Shown: positions 1 through 9,807 of the stretch, piece after piece
Layout of the letters: each line of letters opens with the position of its first letter
Numbering within the stretch: position 1 is the stretch's first letter
NCBI RefSeq assembly: GCF_900104445.1
Contig: NZ_FNJI01000014.1
Span: forward strand, 3,028-67,027
Reading direction: 5' to 3'
Origin: Desulforhopalus singaporensis
Lineage (GTDB): Bacteria > Desulfobacterota > Desulfobulbia > Desulfobulbales > Desulfocapsaceae
Length of the DNA: 64,000 bases
The notes under the pieces: generated by a model
The model's database searches: none
Seen by the model: the letters and a program-made list of their open reading frames with translations, nothing else
What the model was told of the DNA's origin: nothing
Translations under genes and position numbers: made by a program

Positions 1-3000
1 GACGAGGGTACCACCAGGGGCGAGGGGGATTACACCTATAAGGCACAGATAGTCGACAAGGCCGGCAATGTCGGCAACGTCGACACCCAGGATGTCACCA
101 TCGATCTGAGCGGGCCCCAGGATAACACCATCGACATTACTGGAATTACCGAGGATACCGGCCTGGTCGCCGACGATTATTATACCAATGACAGGACGCT
201 CGTTGTCTCCGGTGTGCTAGGGGTGGCCCTGTTAGCGGGAGAGAGTGTTCAGGTTCAGCTCGATAATGGTAATTGGTATACGGCAACCATCGACGGAACC
301 GGTACCGGTTGGAGTTTTGATTTCTCCTCCACAACTCTTGATGAAGGTGATCATGTCTTTAATGCAAAGATAGTCAACGCTGCCGGAAATGACGGTGCCA
401 CTACAAGCAAGACGGTAACCGTTGACCTTACTGCGGATACTGCGGTAGCCGAGATCACCTCCATTGCCGACGACACCGGAATGGTAACAGACGATTTTGT
501 CACCAATGATACCACGCTCACCGTTTACGGTACCCTTGACAAGGCGCTGGGAGAAGGCAGTTATATCGAGATCTGGGGTGCAAGGGAAGGACAGACCCCT
601 GTCAAAATCGGGGTTGCCACTGTCGACGGAACCGGCACCGGCTGGTCGTTTGACAACAGCGGCAACCCCCATGAGGACGGCGAGTATACCTACACCTACG
701 AAGCAAGGGTGTTTGATCAGGGAGGAAATTCCGGTAGTGTCGATTCCAAGAACGTGCAGATAGACAGCGTCGGTCCTGAACGATTGAACCTGGATACCAC
801 CTTCGAAGTTCTTACCGATACGTACCACGGACTTGACCTGGATCCCGAAGATCCTGTCAGCGGAATCAACAACGATCTCATAACCAGGGATTATTCGATA
901 ACCATCGCCGGAGAGTTGAGCTCGTCCCTTCAGGCGGGTGAATATTTCCAGATTTCCACCGATGGGGAGAACTGGGAGACACTGCTGCAGGACAGCGGCA
1001 AAGCGTGGAGCTGGAAACCTGTCGATCAGGATTATAATGTTGACACCACGACAACCTATTACCTGCGCCTGGTTGACGCCGCCGGAAATGAGGCGACAGG
1101 TACGGTTTTCAAAACCGATAACGGGTATGAGGTAACCGTTGATCTCACAGCGCCGGACCCCATTCTGGTGGCACCGGGGGGGGTACCGGAGGTTACCAGC
1201 ACCACGGAGGAATTCACCTTCGACAGCAATACGTATGGAAAGGTCGAGGCGAACTGCTATGTTGCGCTCTACAACGATGTGGCTAACGACGGTTCCTACC
1301 AGTTGGGGGTTGACAGGGCGATCCATTACGTCCAGGCGGATGCTAGCGGCAACTGGAGTATGACCACCAAACTCCCTGCAGGAAGCAACAACCTGACCTT
1401 TGCAGTATGGGACGAGGCGGGTAACAGGTCGCAGTTCGGACCGTCTACCAGCGTCGGCGTAAGTGAGGGCACCGGCAGTGAGCTCGACACCCTGACCTGG
1501 GGCGGTACCGTAAATCCCGGTCTTGGCCTCAACTCGGCCGCGGTGACTATCAATGAAGACGGCCTCTGGTCCTTCTTCCAGTCCTCTGCTGCTTTATCAG
1601 GAACCACTACCGCAAACGCCGGCTGGGTTTTCGCTGCGAAGAATCAGGACGACTACGGTGCGACATACCTGGAACAGCCCCGTGATGTTACGTCTGCAGC
1701 CTATGAGCGTTTCGTCAATGCCGCACTCTTTGCAGATTATAACCGTGACGGCTACGCCGATGTCATCTCGCAGGTGAGCTCTTACGGTAATGCAAGCCGT
1801 ACTGCCATGTGGACTAATAACGGCGACGGTACCTACACGCCCGGTTCCATCAACCAGGGTACGCTCAACCACCTTGGCGGGGCCATTGCGTACGATAAGG
1901 AAGGTGACGGATATCTGGATTTTGTCCTCGCCGATTCCGAGGCTGACTCCCTGAGTTTTCTCAAAAATGTTGACGACGGCAGCGGAGGCAGGAAAATCAC
2001 CTACGAATCCAATGCTGGCTATTACAACGGGGTACCGGCAGGGGTGGACAATTACACCAGCATCTTGCACGAGGTGAGCGCCGTCGACCTGGATAACGAT
2101 GGATCTGTTGACATTGCCGCCCATACCGATAGGCTTGGGGGGGGGAACCCAGGTAGAGTGCTGACCGTTTTTCATAATGAATTCAATGACAGCAGTTCCC
2201 AGCAATTCACCATGCAGGACTACACCAATGTCTTCAGGAATGATGGTTACGTTGATTACGGCAACTTGTCCTACTCCATGACCTGGGGCGACTATGACGG
2301 GGACGGATATCTCGACCTGTTCCTCAGCAGGGGTAATATCAAGGGCGGGGTCGGCAATTCCGATGAGAGCCGGATCTACTTCAACGATGGAAGCGGAGGG
2401 CTGAAAACCGCGACTGAAGATGTAACGTGGATGGGTGATATTCTTGCAGGCGGGACCTCTTTTGCTGTGGACTGGAACCATGACGGCTTGATGGATATAG
2501 TGGAGCTTCCCAACTCCCGTGCTGTTCAGTTTGGCCCGACCTTGTATCTCAATCAGGGTGACGGCACCTGGGAAAGGATGACGATGACCGAAACCCTGGG
2601 AAGCACGATAACCGGTGGTGTGGCGCTCGACTATAACTGGGACGGTGCCATGGACCTGGTACTCTACCAACCGTCGTCCACTTCGTTGCAATCAGGTGCA
2701 GACCCGAACACTGCACCCTCAAAGCTTGTGAACAATACCAACATCGCCGCCGACGGGACTTCGCTGCAGTTGAGGATTCTCGATGCCGAAGGAATGAATG
2801 TTTACTACAGTAATACGGTAAAGCTATACGATTCCGCAGGAAATTGTGTGGCTACCACCTTGATGAATCCTCAGGGGTCGGGCTCAAGCAACGCCATGGG
2901 ACTTGTCAGCTTCTACGGACTCGATGCAGATGAGACGTATTCCGTGCAATTGTTGAGGACCACTAATGGCGAAACGGACCATGTCGGTTCTGTTGCCAGC

Positions 3001-4065
3001 CAGGGAGGTTTTACCAACAGCACCGTTAATTCGAGCTGGGGAGGGTTGACCACCGGAAAGAGTCATGACGCCTATATCCTTGTCGGAGAATCCGACTCGT
3101 CCACCGCGAGTTCAACCAATGAGATCGGAATAGTCGGTAGCGGGTACAATGATACCTTTGTCAGCTCCGCTGGCGACGATATCTTCAACGGCTCCGGTGG
3201 ATGGTCCCAGCTTGTAATTTCGGACAGCGTGTGGGAAGCCGACGGTGGATTGGATACGGTTGATTATTCTAAGGTCACCGGCGGAGGTGTCCAGGCCAAC
3301 CTGGCAACTGGTGTTGTCACCGGAGCCGCCGGCAACGACACGCTCATCAATATCGAGAGGCTGCTTGGAACCAGTGCTGACGATACGTTTACCGATAACG
3401 CTGCCAATAACGTTTTTGAAGGCCGCGGTGGAAACGACACCTATATTCTGACAGGCGGAGGCAGGGACACCTTGCTCTACGAAGTCCTGGCGGATGGGGA
3501 CGCTACCGGTGGTAACGGTTCGGACCGTATAAACGATTTTACCGTAGGGCTGGTCAAGGATGTTGCTGATGCAGACGTTATCAATATCTCCGATCTTCTC
3601 AACTATGGCGGCACCGTAGGTACCTACCAGGACAGCAGTGGCACCTATCATCTGGACAGGGCGTCAGAGGGGGTAAACGATTTTGTCAAGGTCACTACCT
3701 CTGGCGGCAATACCGAGATCGCGATCGATCGTGATGGTGCAGGCAACTATACCACCCTGGTTACCCTGGAGAACACCGAAACGGATCTGTTGTCGCTGCT
3801 GACCAATCAGCAGCTGATTGTCGAGTCCTCGGCGGACAGCGGTGCATCGGGTGCGGCTGCGTCTCAGCAGGAGGATGCTGAGGGTTCCACCGGGTCAACC
3901 GGCGGAGATGATCTCACTGCGTCGGACAGCTCGACCACGGCGCCGATTGCCGATCCTTCCGGGAATACAACGGATGGAAGCGGTGTTGTAGATCCCGCCG
4001 ATGCGGTAACCACCCGAGTTGAGGATGATCTGGTAACACAGCTGAACAGCCCGACCGTGATTTAG
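1..4065 (+). CDS. Type I-secreted large adhesin, C-terminal part (5' truncated by window)
   Basis: The reading frame is open from base 1, so the N-terminus lies outside the window; 1354 residues are visible. The visible order is Ig-like repeats of roughly 105 residues (about residues 1-470), each carrying an AGN-type turn before a V-T-V-D strand; then six Asp-rich FG-GAP/VCBS-like calcium motifs between about residues 578 and 885 (for example DYDGDGYLDL); then RTX-like glycine/aspartate repeats near 1050-1150. Next comes a segment (NDF..., then DVINISDLL) resembling the VC_A0849-subclass type I secretion target domain. A low-complexity Ser/Gly/Asp tail of about 80 residues follows it. The secretion genes immediately downstream make this the likely exported substrate. 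The function as adhesin is inferred from architecture; partner and ligand are unknown. Confidence 0.85.
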   Translation, partial: DEGTTRGEGDYTYKAQIVDKAGNVGNVDTQDVTIDLSGPQDNTIDITGITEDTGLVADDYYTNDRTLVVSGVLGVALLAGESVQVQLDNGNWYTATIDGTGTGWSFDFSSTTLDEGDHVFNAKIVNAAGNDGATTSKTVTVDLTADTAVAEITSIADDTGMVTDDFVTNDTTLTVYGTLDKALGEGSYIEIWGAREGQTPVKIGVATVDGTGTGWSFDNSGNPHEDGEYTYTYEARVFDQGGNSGSVDSKNVQIDSVGPERLNLDTTFEVLTDTYHGLDLDPEDPVSGINNDLITRDYSITIAGELSSSLQAGEYFQISTDGENWETLLQDSGKAWSWKPVDQDYNVDTTTTYYLRLVDAAGNEATGTVFKTDNGYEVTVDLTAPDPILVAPGGVPEVTSTTEEFTFDSNTYGKVEANCYVALYNDVANDGSYQLGVDRAIHYVQADASGNWSMTTKLPAGSNNLTFAVWDEAGNRSQFGPSTSVGVSEGTGSELDTLTWGGTVNPGLGLNSAAVTINEDGLWSFFQSSAALSGTTTANAGWVFAAKNQDDYGATYLEQPRDVTSAAYERFVNAALFADYNRDGYADVISQVSSYGNASRTAMWTNNGDGTYTPGSINQGTLNHLGGAIAYDKEGDGYLDFVLADSEADSLSFLKNVDDGSGGRKITYESNAGYYNGVPAGVDNYTSILHEVSAVDLDNDGSVDIAAHTDRLGGGNPGRVLTVFHNEFNDSSSQQFTMQDYTNVFRNDGYVDYGNLSYSMTWGDYDGDGYLDLFLSRGNIKGGVGNSDESRIYFNDGSGGLKTATEDVTWMGDILAGGTSFAVDWNHDGLMDIVELPNSRAVQFGPTLYLNQGDGTWERMTMTETLGSTITGGVALDYNWDGAMDLVLYQPSSTSLQSGADPNTAPSKLVNNTNIAADGTSLQLRILDAEGMNVYYSNTVKLYDSAGNCVATTLMNPQGSGSSNAMGLVSFYGLDADETYSVQLLRTTNGETDHVGSVASQGGFTNSTVNSSWGGLTTGKSHDAYILVGESDSSTASSTNEIGIVGSGYNDTFVSSAGDDIFNGSGGWSQLVISDSVWEADGGLDTVDYSKVTGGGVQANLATGVVTGAAGNDTLINIERLLGTSADDTFTDNAANNVFEGRGGNDTYILTGGGRDTLLYEVLADGDATGGNGSDRINDFTVGLVKDVADADVINISDLLNYGGTVGTYQDSSGTYHLDRASEGVNDFVKVTTSGGNTEIAIDRDGAGNYTTLVTLENTETDLLSLLTNQQLIVESSADSGASGAAASQQEDAEGSTGSTGGDDLTASDSSTTAPIADPSGNTTDGSGVVDPADAVTTRVEDDLVTQLNSPTVI

Positions 4066-4100
4066 CGGAATATCGTTGGGTTACAGCAGTAATTACAATG

Positions 4101-4130
4101 GACAACCAGGGCCTGAGTGCCCTGGTTGTC
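4101..4130 (+). terminator. Hairpin after adhesin gene
   Basis: A perfect 12-bp stem (GACAACCAGGGC with its complement) and 6-nt loop begins 36 bases after the adhesin stop codon. A weak T-rich stretch follows. It probably ends or attenuates the abundant adhesin transcript before the secretion genes. Confidence 0.65.
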
Positions 4131-4303
4131 CGACTTATTTAGACAGGAAGGTGACGAAACCCAAATGGCTTTTCGCCCGGCCCTTCTCCGTATTCTCTTT
4201 TATATGACCAACAATTTACACGGTGGCGTTGCAATTGGAAGAGAGGGGACAGGAGGTCTATTGGAAAAAAAAATACTCTTGACAACCTGGTGAGTGGTGC
4301 AAC

Positions 4304-6382
4304 ATGGAAGTTGCTTCTATATTTTTAAAAAGATTGTTTCGGTCAGCCATTTTTGTGTGGGTTGGCATCCTGATTCTGAGTGGAAACGGTGTCACTGCTG
4401 TTGATCCGCAACAGGCTGTGCCGGAACTGGAAAGCGATCGTCAGCATAGTACAATTGACAAACCGACTCGGGGGGATATAGGTCAGATGTTTCCCGGATT
4501 TGCAGTGAAGGTTCTGGCCGTGGAGAAACAGCAGGATGATCACAACAACAACGAAGATAAAATAGCTGCCAAGATGAGGCAGCGATATCAGTCGCAGTTG
4601 CAGGCGAGTGAGGAACTGGCAAGCGCCGAGGCTGGTGAGACAGACCCTGACACACCAGCGCCGGCCGCTGCAACTATGCAGGGTGAAACCGCTGTTGCCT
4701 CGTCCGCTGGAACGGACCGTCAGGCTGATGCGGGCAAAGGTGATGTGTCCGGATTGATCACCGAGTCTTCCTACCCTGGAGATGATGATGGCGGCATCAA
4801 AGATTACAGTCGGATTGCGCCTGCCCCAGCCACTGCCAAAAGGAGCCACAACATCACCCTGGCCAAGAATCAACCACGAGGTGGCGGAGTTGCCGGTAAC
4901 CTACAAAGCGATGGTGCAACCGCCGGTGCGGCGACAAAGATAGAAGCCGATCTTGGCAAAACAGATAATAAAACGGTGAGGGGGAAAACGGCAACGAAGT
5001 CTGTCTTTCCTGGGAGTCAGAAACTGGAAAGCCAATTTTACGATGAATCGGAATTTCGTCTTCTTGAGTATGAAGGTGTGTATCTGCGGCCAAGCAATCT
5101 CGCCATCGGCAGAAGTGACCGCCATGGTCCGGTCAGGCAATCCAGTCCTCTTGATTTGAGAGGTGCTGTGTTGCTGGCGCTTAACCGGCATCCCCTTATT
5201 CTGGAAAATATCAACGAGATAGCCGAAAAAAAAGCTGCAACTAAAATCCGCAAGGCTGACTATTACCCGATAGTTTCAGCCGGTTTTTCCGCCGGTCACC
5301 AGACTGATCCGGGAACACAGCACCTGTTCACCGTCTCCTTGACCCAGATGATCTATGACTTCGGCAGAGTGGGGGGGACCGTTGATGAATATGAACACAA
5401 CGTAAGGGAAAAGCAGGCGCTATTGCTGCAAAATATAGATCAAATCTCTTTGGACGTTCTGGAATCGCTTGTCAATATCAGTCGTAACGGCAGTATTCTC
5501 GAGATTAACCGGAAAAAAGAGCAGGCGCTTCAGGAAGTAGTTGAAATCACGAAGCTGCGGTCGGAATCGGGAGTCGCATCAAAAACCGATATCATGCAGG
5601 CCAGGACACGTCTTGAAGATGCCCAGGCCAGTATCCTGAGCGTTGAATCGACCCTTTCCCAATGGCGACAGAAACTGACCAAGCTGCTCGGCTTCAACCA
5701 TCCATCCGTCGCTGAGGATTTTGATGAAACGATACTCATGCAGGCTATAGAGCGTAGTAATAATGCAGATTTCAGGAAACATCCGAAGATTCTGATAAAT
5801 ATGGCGAGATATATGGCGTCCAAGGCTAATCTCGAAGTACAGAAGGCGGGTTTTTACCCTGTGTTCACCCTGGAAGGGGGCTACAGGCATGTGCTGAACT
5901 ATGATGACTACTCGGAAGAGGACCGGTTAAATGAAGATGAAAACAGCCATAATATCATGGTTGCAACATCGATGCCGCTTTTTCAGGGGGGACGTGTTGT
6001 CGCAAGTGTGACCGCAGCCAAGCAGCTGATCAGGGCGAGAAAAGCCTCCATCAGGGATACCTTGAGAGACTCATATGAAAGAGAGCGGCTGCTCGTTACG
6101 AAGATGAAGTCGGACAAGGCAAGACTTGAGGTGTTGAGACAGCGCAAAGCCACCATAACCACCACCAACGAATTGTACCGCGACCAGTACCGGGTAGGTA
6201 ACCGATCCGTTCTTGACTTATTAAACTCAGAGGAAGAAAAATATCAAGCTATGATTACCGAAGAAGAAAATTACTATGACCTATTACTGTCCTATTTTCG
6301 GGTGCTTGAAGCGCGCGCGATGCTTCGGGAAGTGCTGGGATTGCATGGGGCGGTCATCCAGGGAGTGAGCATCGAAAAGTGA
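4304..6382 (+). CDS. TolC/LapE-family outer-membrane channel of type I secretion
   Basis: The protein is 692 residues. A hydrophobic signal segment occupies residues 10-32. About 220 residues of low-complexity, Ala/Thr/Asp/Lys-rich linker follow, and the TolC-type outer-membrane efflux domain starts near residue 280 (SSPLDLRGAVLLALNRHPLI) and runs to the end, with the usual paired helical repeats. TolC proteins are normally about 420-500 residues, so the N-terminal linker is unusual. The product should form the periplasm-spanning exit duct for the adhesin upstream. Its stop overlaps the GTG of the ABC gene (GTGA), which suggests translational coupling. Confidence 0.88.
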   Translation: MEVASIFLKRLFRSAIFVWVGILILSGNGVTAVDPQQAVPELESDRQHSTIDKPTRGDIGQMFPGFAVKVLAVEKQQDDHNNNEDKIAAKMRQRYQSQLQASEELASAEAGETDPDTPAPAAATMQGETAVASSAGTDRQADAGKGDVSGLITESSYPGDDDGGIKDYSRIAPAPATAKRSHNITLAKNQPRGGGVAGNLQSDGATAGAATKIEADLGKTDNKTVRGKTATKSVFPGSQKLESQFYDESEFRLLEYEGVYLRPSNLAIGRSDRHGPVRQSSPLDLRGAVLLALNRHPLILENINEIAEKKAATKIRKADYYPIVSAGFSAGHQTDPGTQHLFTVSLTQMIYDFGRVGGTVDEYEHNVREKQALLLQNIDQISLDVLESLVNISRNGSILEINRKKEQALQEVVEITKLRSESGVASKTDIMQARTRLEDAQASILSVESTLSQWRQKLTKLLGFNHPSVAEDFDETILMQAIERSNNADFRKHPKILINMARYMASKANLEVQKAGFYPVFTLEGGYRHVLNYDDYSEEDRLNEDENSHNIMVATSMPLFQGGRVVASVTAAKQLIRARKASIRDTLRDSYERERLLVTKMKSDKARLEVLRQRKATITTTNELYRDQYRVGNRSVLDLLNSEEEKYQAMITEEENYYDLLLSYFRVLEARAMLREVLGLHGAVIQGVSIEK

Positions 6383-8523
6383 ACAGATATCACCTTTGGA
6401 TAGAGGCATTTACCTATGTGGCCAGGTTTTACGGCGTCGGGTTCTCCCCGGAAAATCTCAAGGTCATGGCGGACTGGGATAAAGACTCGCCGGTTGAAGA
6501 AGCCGTTTTGCAAAAATTGGCAGATCAGATCGGGCTTTCGCTGACTGTAGATAAGTTTCGGGTAGGCAAACTGTCCCCATGGCGGGTGCCATTCGTCCTT
6601 GAGCTTGAAGATGGCACTATTGGTACGGTGGATAAAATTGACAGGAAAAAGAATATCAGTTTTATCGTTGCCGGAGAGAAAAACAAGATCGAGAAAATCA
6701 GCGTCGACCAGCTGAAAAACGAAAAAGGCCGCATCTTCTATCTACGGCCTCCATCTTCCGTAGCTGACGCCCGGGTTGATGAATACCTTAAACCATTTCG
6801 CAAAAACTGGCTGTGGACCAGAATACTGAGGGACTGGCGCAGGTATATCGATATTGTTCTTGCATCGTTGGTGGCAAATTTACTTGCGTTGGGTGGCATC
6901 ATGTTTTCGATGCAGGTCTATGACCGGGTGGTGCCGTCGCAGTCAACCAGTACGCTCTGGGTTCTTTTTGCCGGGGTGTGTATCGCCTTTGGCTTTGAGT
7001 TTATTCTTAAGATCTGTCGAACAAGAATCTCCGATCTTATAGGCAAAAAAGTTGATCTGGGAGTCAGCGATCTGGTCTTCGGCAGGGCTTTGCGTATAAA
7101 AAATCAGGCGCGGTCAAAGTCAACCGGTACGTTTATTGCCCAGATACGCGAGGTGGAGAGTGTTCGCGAGCTGATCACATCGACCACCATCAACGCCTTG
7201 ATCGATCTGCCTTTTCTGTTCATGTTTCTGGCAATCCTGTTTCTGATAGGCGGACCGTTGGTGCTGGTGGTGGTGTTGCTGCTGCCCGTTCTTATCCTTC
7301 CCGGCCTGATCGCGCAAAAACCTCTGGCCAGGCTGTCCAACGAGGGGATGCGGGAAGCCGCGCTACGAAACGCGATGTTGATAGAGGCGGTTGAAGGCAT
7401 TGAGGATATAAAGCTTCTCCGCGCCGAACCCAGGTTTCAGAATCTATGGAACCAGATGCAGTCGGTGACGGCCAAGATCTCAATGGAGCAGCGGTTTATT
7501 GTCAATGGGCTGCAGACATGGACCCATCAGGTGCAGAGTTTCGTTTTTGTTGCAGTGGTCCTAACCGGCAGCTTTCTCGTGATGAATGGCGACATGACGA
7601 CCGGCGCCCTTGTCGGTACGTCGATTTTATCCTCGAGAATGATGGCGCCGATTACACAGCTTGCCGGGGTAATGACTCGCTGGCAGAACGCTAAAGTTGC
7701 AAAACATGCTCTCGATGAGTTGCTCAGCCGTCCTCTGGATAATCCCGAGAAGCTATCGCTGGTTCACAGAACGAAAATAGATGGAAACTTCAATCTGCAG
7801 CGGGTCTCCTTTGCGTACAACAAGGACTCAAAGAAGATCGATCTGGCCATCGGAGGAATGAAGATTAAAGCGGGGGAAAAGATTTCCCTTGTCGGACGGA
7901 TAGGTGCAGGGAAAACAACACTGCTGCATCTCCTTGCCGGGTTGTTGACCCCGGAACAGGGCAATGTACAGTTGGACGGCATGGAGATGGCGTTGCTGGA
8001 CCCGGGTGATGTTCGCCGTGACGTTGGAATGTTGTCGCAAAACGCCAGGCTATTTTTTGGAACCGTACGGGAAAATCTCCTGTTGGGCCGACCTCTTGCT
8101 TCCGATGAGGAAATTCTCAGCGCGCTGACTATAAGCGGCGCCATAGATTTTATACAGTCGCTTCCCGGGGGGCTCGATTACCAGATCTGGGAGGGCGGGA
8201 TAGGGTTGTCCGGTGGTCAGAAACAGTCACTGCTGCTGGCCAGGACAATATTATGTGACCCGAAGGTAGTTCTCCTTGACGAGCCGACCAGCTCATTTGA
8301 CGAGGTAACGGAAAAGAATGTGCTGAAAAATCTCAGTGTTTGGGCGAAAGACCGCACGGTGATAGTTGCCACCCACAGGATGGCGCTCGTCGAGTGGAGT
8401 GATCGATTAATCGTACTCGAACAAGGCAGGATAATAAAGGATGCTCCGGTAAACGCGTTGCATCGGAAAACGCAGAAGAGAAGTGATATTAATGTCGCGA
8501 AAATGGAGAAGACGGGAAGTTGA
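6379..8523 (+). CDS. Type I secretion ABC transporter, permease/ATPase (LapB-like)
   Basis: The protein is 714 residues and starts at a GTG that overlaps the previous stop. Residues 1-125 resemble a C39-peptidase-like domain but show no catalytic Cys, as in LapB/HlyB-type exporters that bind rather than cleave their substrate. A six-helix membrane domain follows (about 155-440). The nucleotide-binding domain has Walker A GRIGAGKTT, signature LSGGQKQ and Walker B VVLLDEPTS. It powers export of the RTX-type adhesin across the inner membrane together with the flanking channel and fusion protein. The stop overlaps the TTG of the next gene (TTGA). Confidence 0.93.
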   Translation: MNRYHLWIEAFTYVARFYGVGFSPENLKVMADWDKDSPVEEAVLQKLADQIGLSLTVDKFRVGKLSPWRVPFVLELEDGTIGTVDKIDRKKNISFIVAGEKNKIEKISVDQLKNEKGRIFYLRPPSSVADARVDEYLKPFRKNWLWTRILRDWRRYIDIVLASLVANLLALGGIMFSMQVYDRVVPSQSTSTLWVLFAGVCIAFGFEFILKICRTRISDLIGKKVDLGVSDLVFGRALRIKNQARSKSTGTFIAQIREVESVRELITSTTINALIDLPFLFMFLAILFLIGGPLVLVVVLLLPVLILPGLIAQKPLARLSNEGMREAALRNAMLIEAVEGIEDIKLLRAEPRFQNLWNQMQSVTAKISMEQRFIVNGLQTWTHQVQSFVFVAVVLTGSFLVMNGDMTTGALVGTSILSSRMMAPITQLAGVMTRWQNAKVAKHALDELLSRPLDNPEKLSLVHRTKIDGNFNLQRVSFAYNKDSKKIDLAIGGMKIKAGEKISLVGRIGAGKTTLLHLLAGLLTPEQGNVQLDGMEMALLDPGDVRRDVGMLSQNARLFFGTVRENLLLGRPLASDEEILSALTISGAIDFIQSLPGGLDYQIWEGGIGLSGGQKQSLLLARTILCDPKVVLLDEPTSSFDEVTEKNVLKNLSVWAKDRTVIVATHRMALVEWSDRLIVLEQGRIIKDAPVNALHRKTQKRSDINVAKMEKTGS

Positions 8524-9686
8524 ACGAGAACAACGATCAATTTGATAGCGGCAGAATTTTTCTGAAATACTCCGTTGTCGTCTGGGTAATTTTTTTAGGC
8601 GCCCTGGTTTTCGGGGTGTGGGCATATAAATTCAAGCTTGATGAGGTTTCTACCGGTATTGGCAGAGTGGTTGCCACTTCCAAAGAGCAGCTGATTCAAT
8701 CACTTGAGGGGGGCGTACTGCACCAGCTCGAGGTCCGGGAGGGGGATATTGTGGAAAAAGGTCAACTCCTGGCCCAGCTCGATCGAACGAAACTGGAATC
8801 TTCCGTCCAGGAGAGCAGATCGCGCTATTTAGCTTCCCTGGCAGCGGTTGCACGGCTCGAGGCAGAAGCAAATTCCAGGGCGATTAAGTTTCCTGAAGAA
8901 ATTAAGGATGAGAAGGATCTTATCAAATCCGAGACCGCGCTGTACCAGTCGCGCAGAAGGAATCTCGACGATGCGCTCAAAGGTCTCAGGGAAGCAAAAC
9001 GACTCATCGAAAAAGAGCTCGCCATGATGAGTCCGCTTGTTGAAAAAGGAGCTGCCAGCAACGTAGAGATCCTGAGACTGAAAAGACAGCTCAATGATCT
9101 CAATATTCAGTATAACGACACCAGAACTCGCTACTTTGTTCAGGTTCGCGAGGAACTGGCCAAAGGTAATGCTGAAATAGAGTCGTTGCGAGCGGTAATC
9201 ATAGGCAGGTCTGACTCGCTCAACCGAACTCATCTCTATTCCCCGGTCCGGGGGGTAGTGAAGAATATTTCAATCACTACTGTCGGTGGGGTTATCTCTC
9301 CAAACGGAACCTTAATGGAAATTATTCCACTCGATGAAAAGTTGCAGATTGAAACGAAGATCATGCCAAAAGATATCGCGTATATTCATCCGGGGCAAAG
9401 TGCAACGGTTAAGGTCACGGCCTATGACTACTCGATTTACGGAGGACTCGACGGTGAAGTTGTGTTGATTTCTCCGGACACTATCCGCGATGAAATAAGT
9501 AAGGACTACTATTATCGGGTCCATATCAGAACTTCAACTGACTCTTTGAAAAGCAAAGACGGGCAGATAAAATCCATTCTACCCGGAATGATTTGTTCGG
9601 TTGACGTTCATACCGGATCAAAGACCGTTCTGCAGTATCTCATCAAACCGTTCAACAAAGCCAGGGAAGCCTTGAGGGAGCGCTGA
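8520..9686 (+). CDS. HlyD/LapC-family membrane-fusion protein of type I secretion
   Basis: The protein is 388 residues with a TTG start overlapping the exporter stop. It has one N-terminal transmembrane helix (about residues 16-38), a biotinyl-lipoyl-like half (TSKEQLIQSLEGGVL), a long coiled-coil hairpin (about 85-220), the second lipoyl half (YSPVRGVVKNISI) and a beta-barrel end. It bridges the ABC exporter and the TolC-like channel. The three overlapping genes form one transcription unit, so assembly in fixed ratio is likely. Confidence 0.92.
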   Translation: MNENNDQFDSGRIFLKYSVVVWVIFLGALVFGVWAYKFKLDEVSTGIGRVVATSKEQLIQSLEGGVLHQLEVREGDIVEKGQLLAQLDRTKLESSVQESRSRYLASLAAVARLEAEANSRAIKFPEEIKDEKDLIKSETALYQSRRRNLDDALKGLREAKRLIEKELAMMSPLVEKGAASNVEILRLKRQLNDLNIQYNDTRTRYFVQVREELAKGNAEIESLRAVIIGRSDSLNRTHLYSPVRGVVKNISITTVGGVISPNGTLMEIIPLDEKLQIETKIMPKDIAYIHPGQSATVKVTAYDYSIYGGLDGEVVLISPDTIRDEISKDYYYRVHIRTSTDSLKSKDGQIKSILPGMICSVDVHTGSKTVLQYLIKPFNKAREALRER

Positions 9687-9807
9687 TGAAATTTTGACGT
9701 GGTATATTCCTGCACATTCGCATCACTGATATTCGTGCAGCTGTCGTTCACAGAAATGGACATCTGTGAAGACTCAATAAATACTGTTTACTGTTAGGAG
9801 AATTACT

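Noticed and set aside
121-760. Possible CRISPR-like spaced repeats
   Set aside because: The periodic similarity of about 315-330 bases is in-frame protein domain repetition in the adhesin, not short repeats with spacers.
232-2691. Two long minus-strand frames (364 codons each) opposite the adhesin
   Set aside because: They mirror repetitive Asp/Gly/Thr-rich adhesin coding and have no recognisable protein features.
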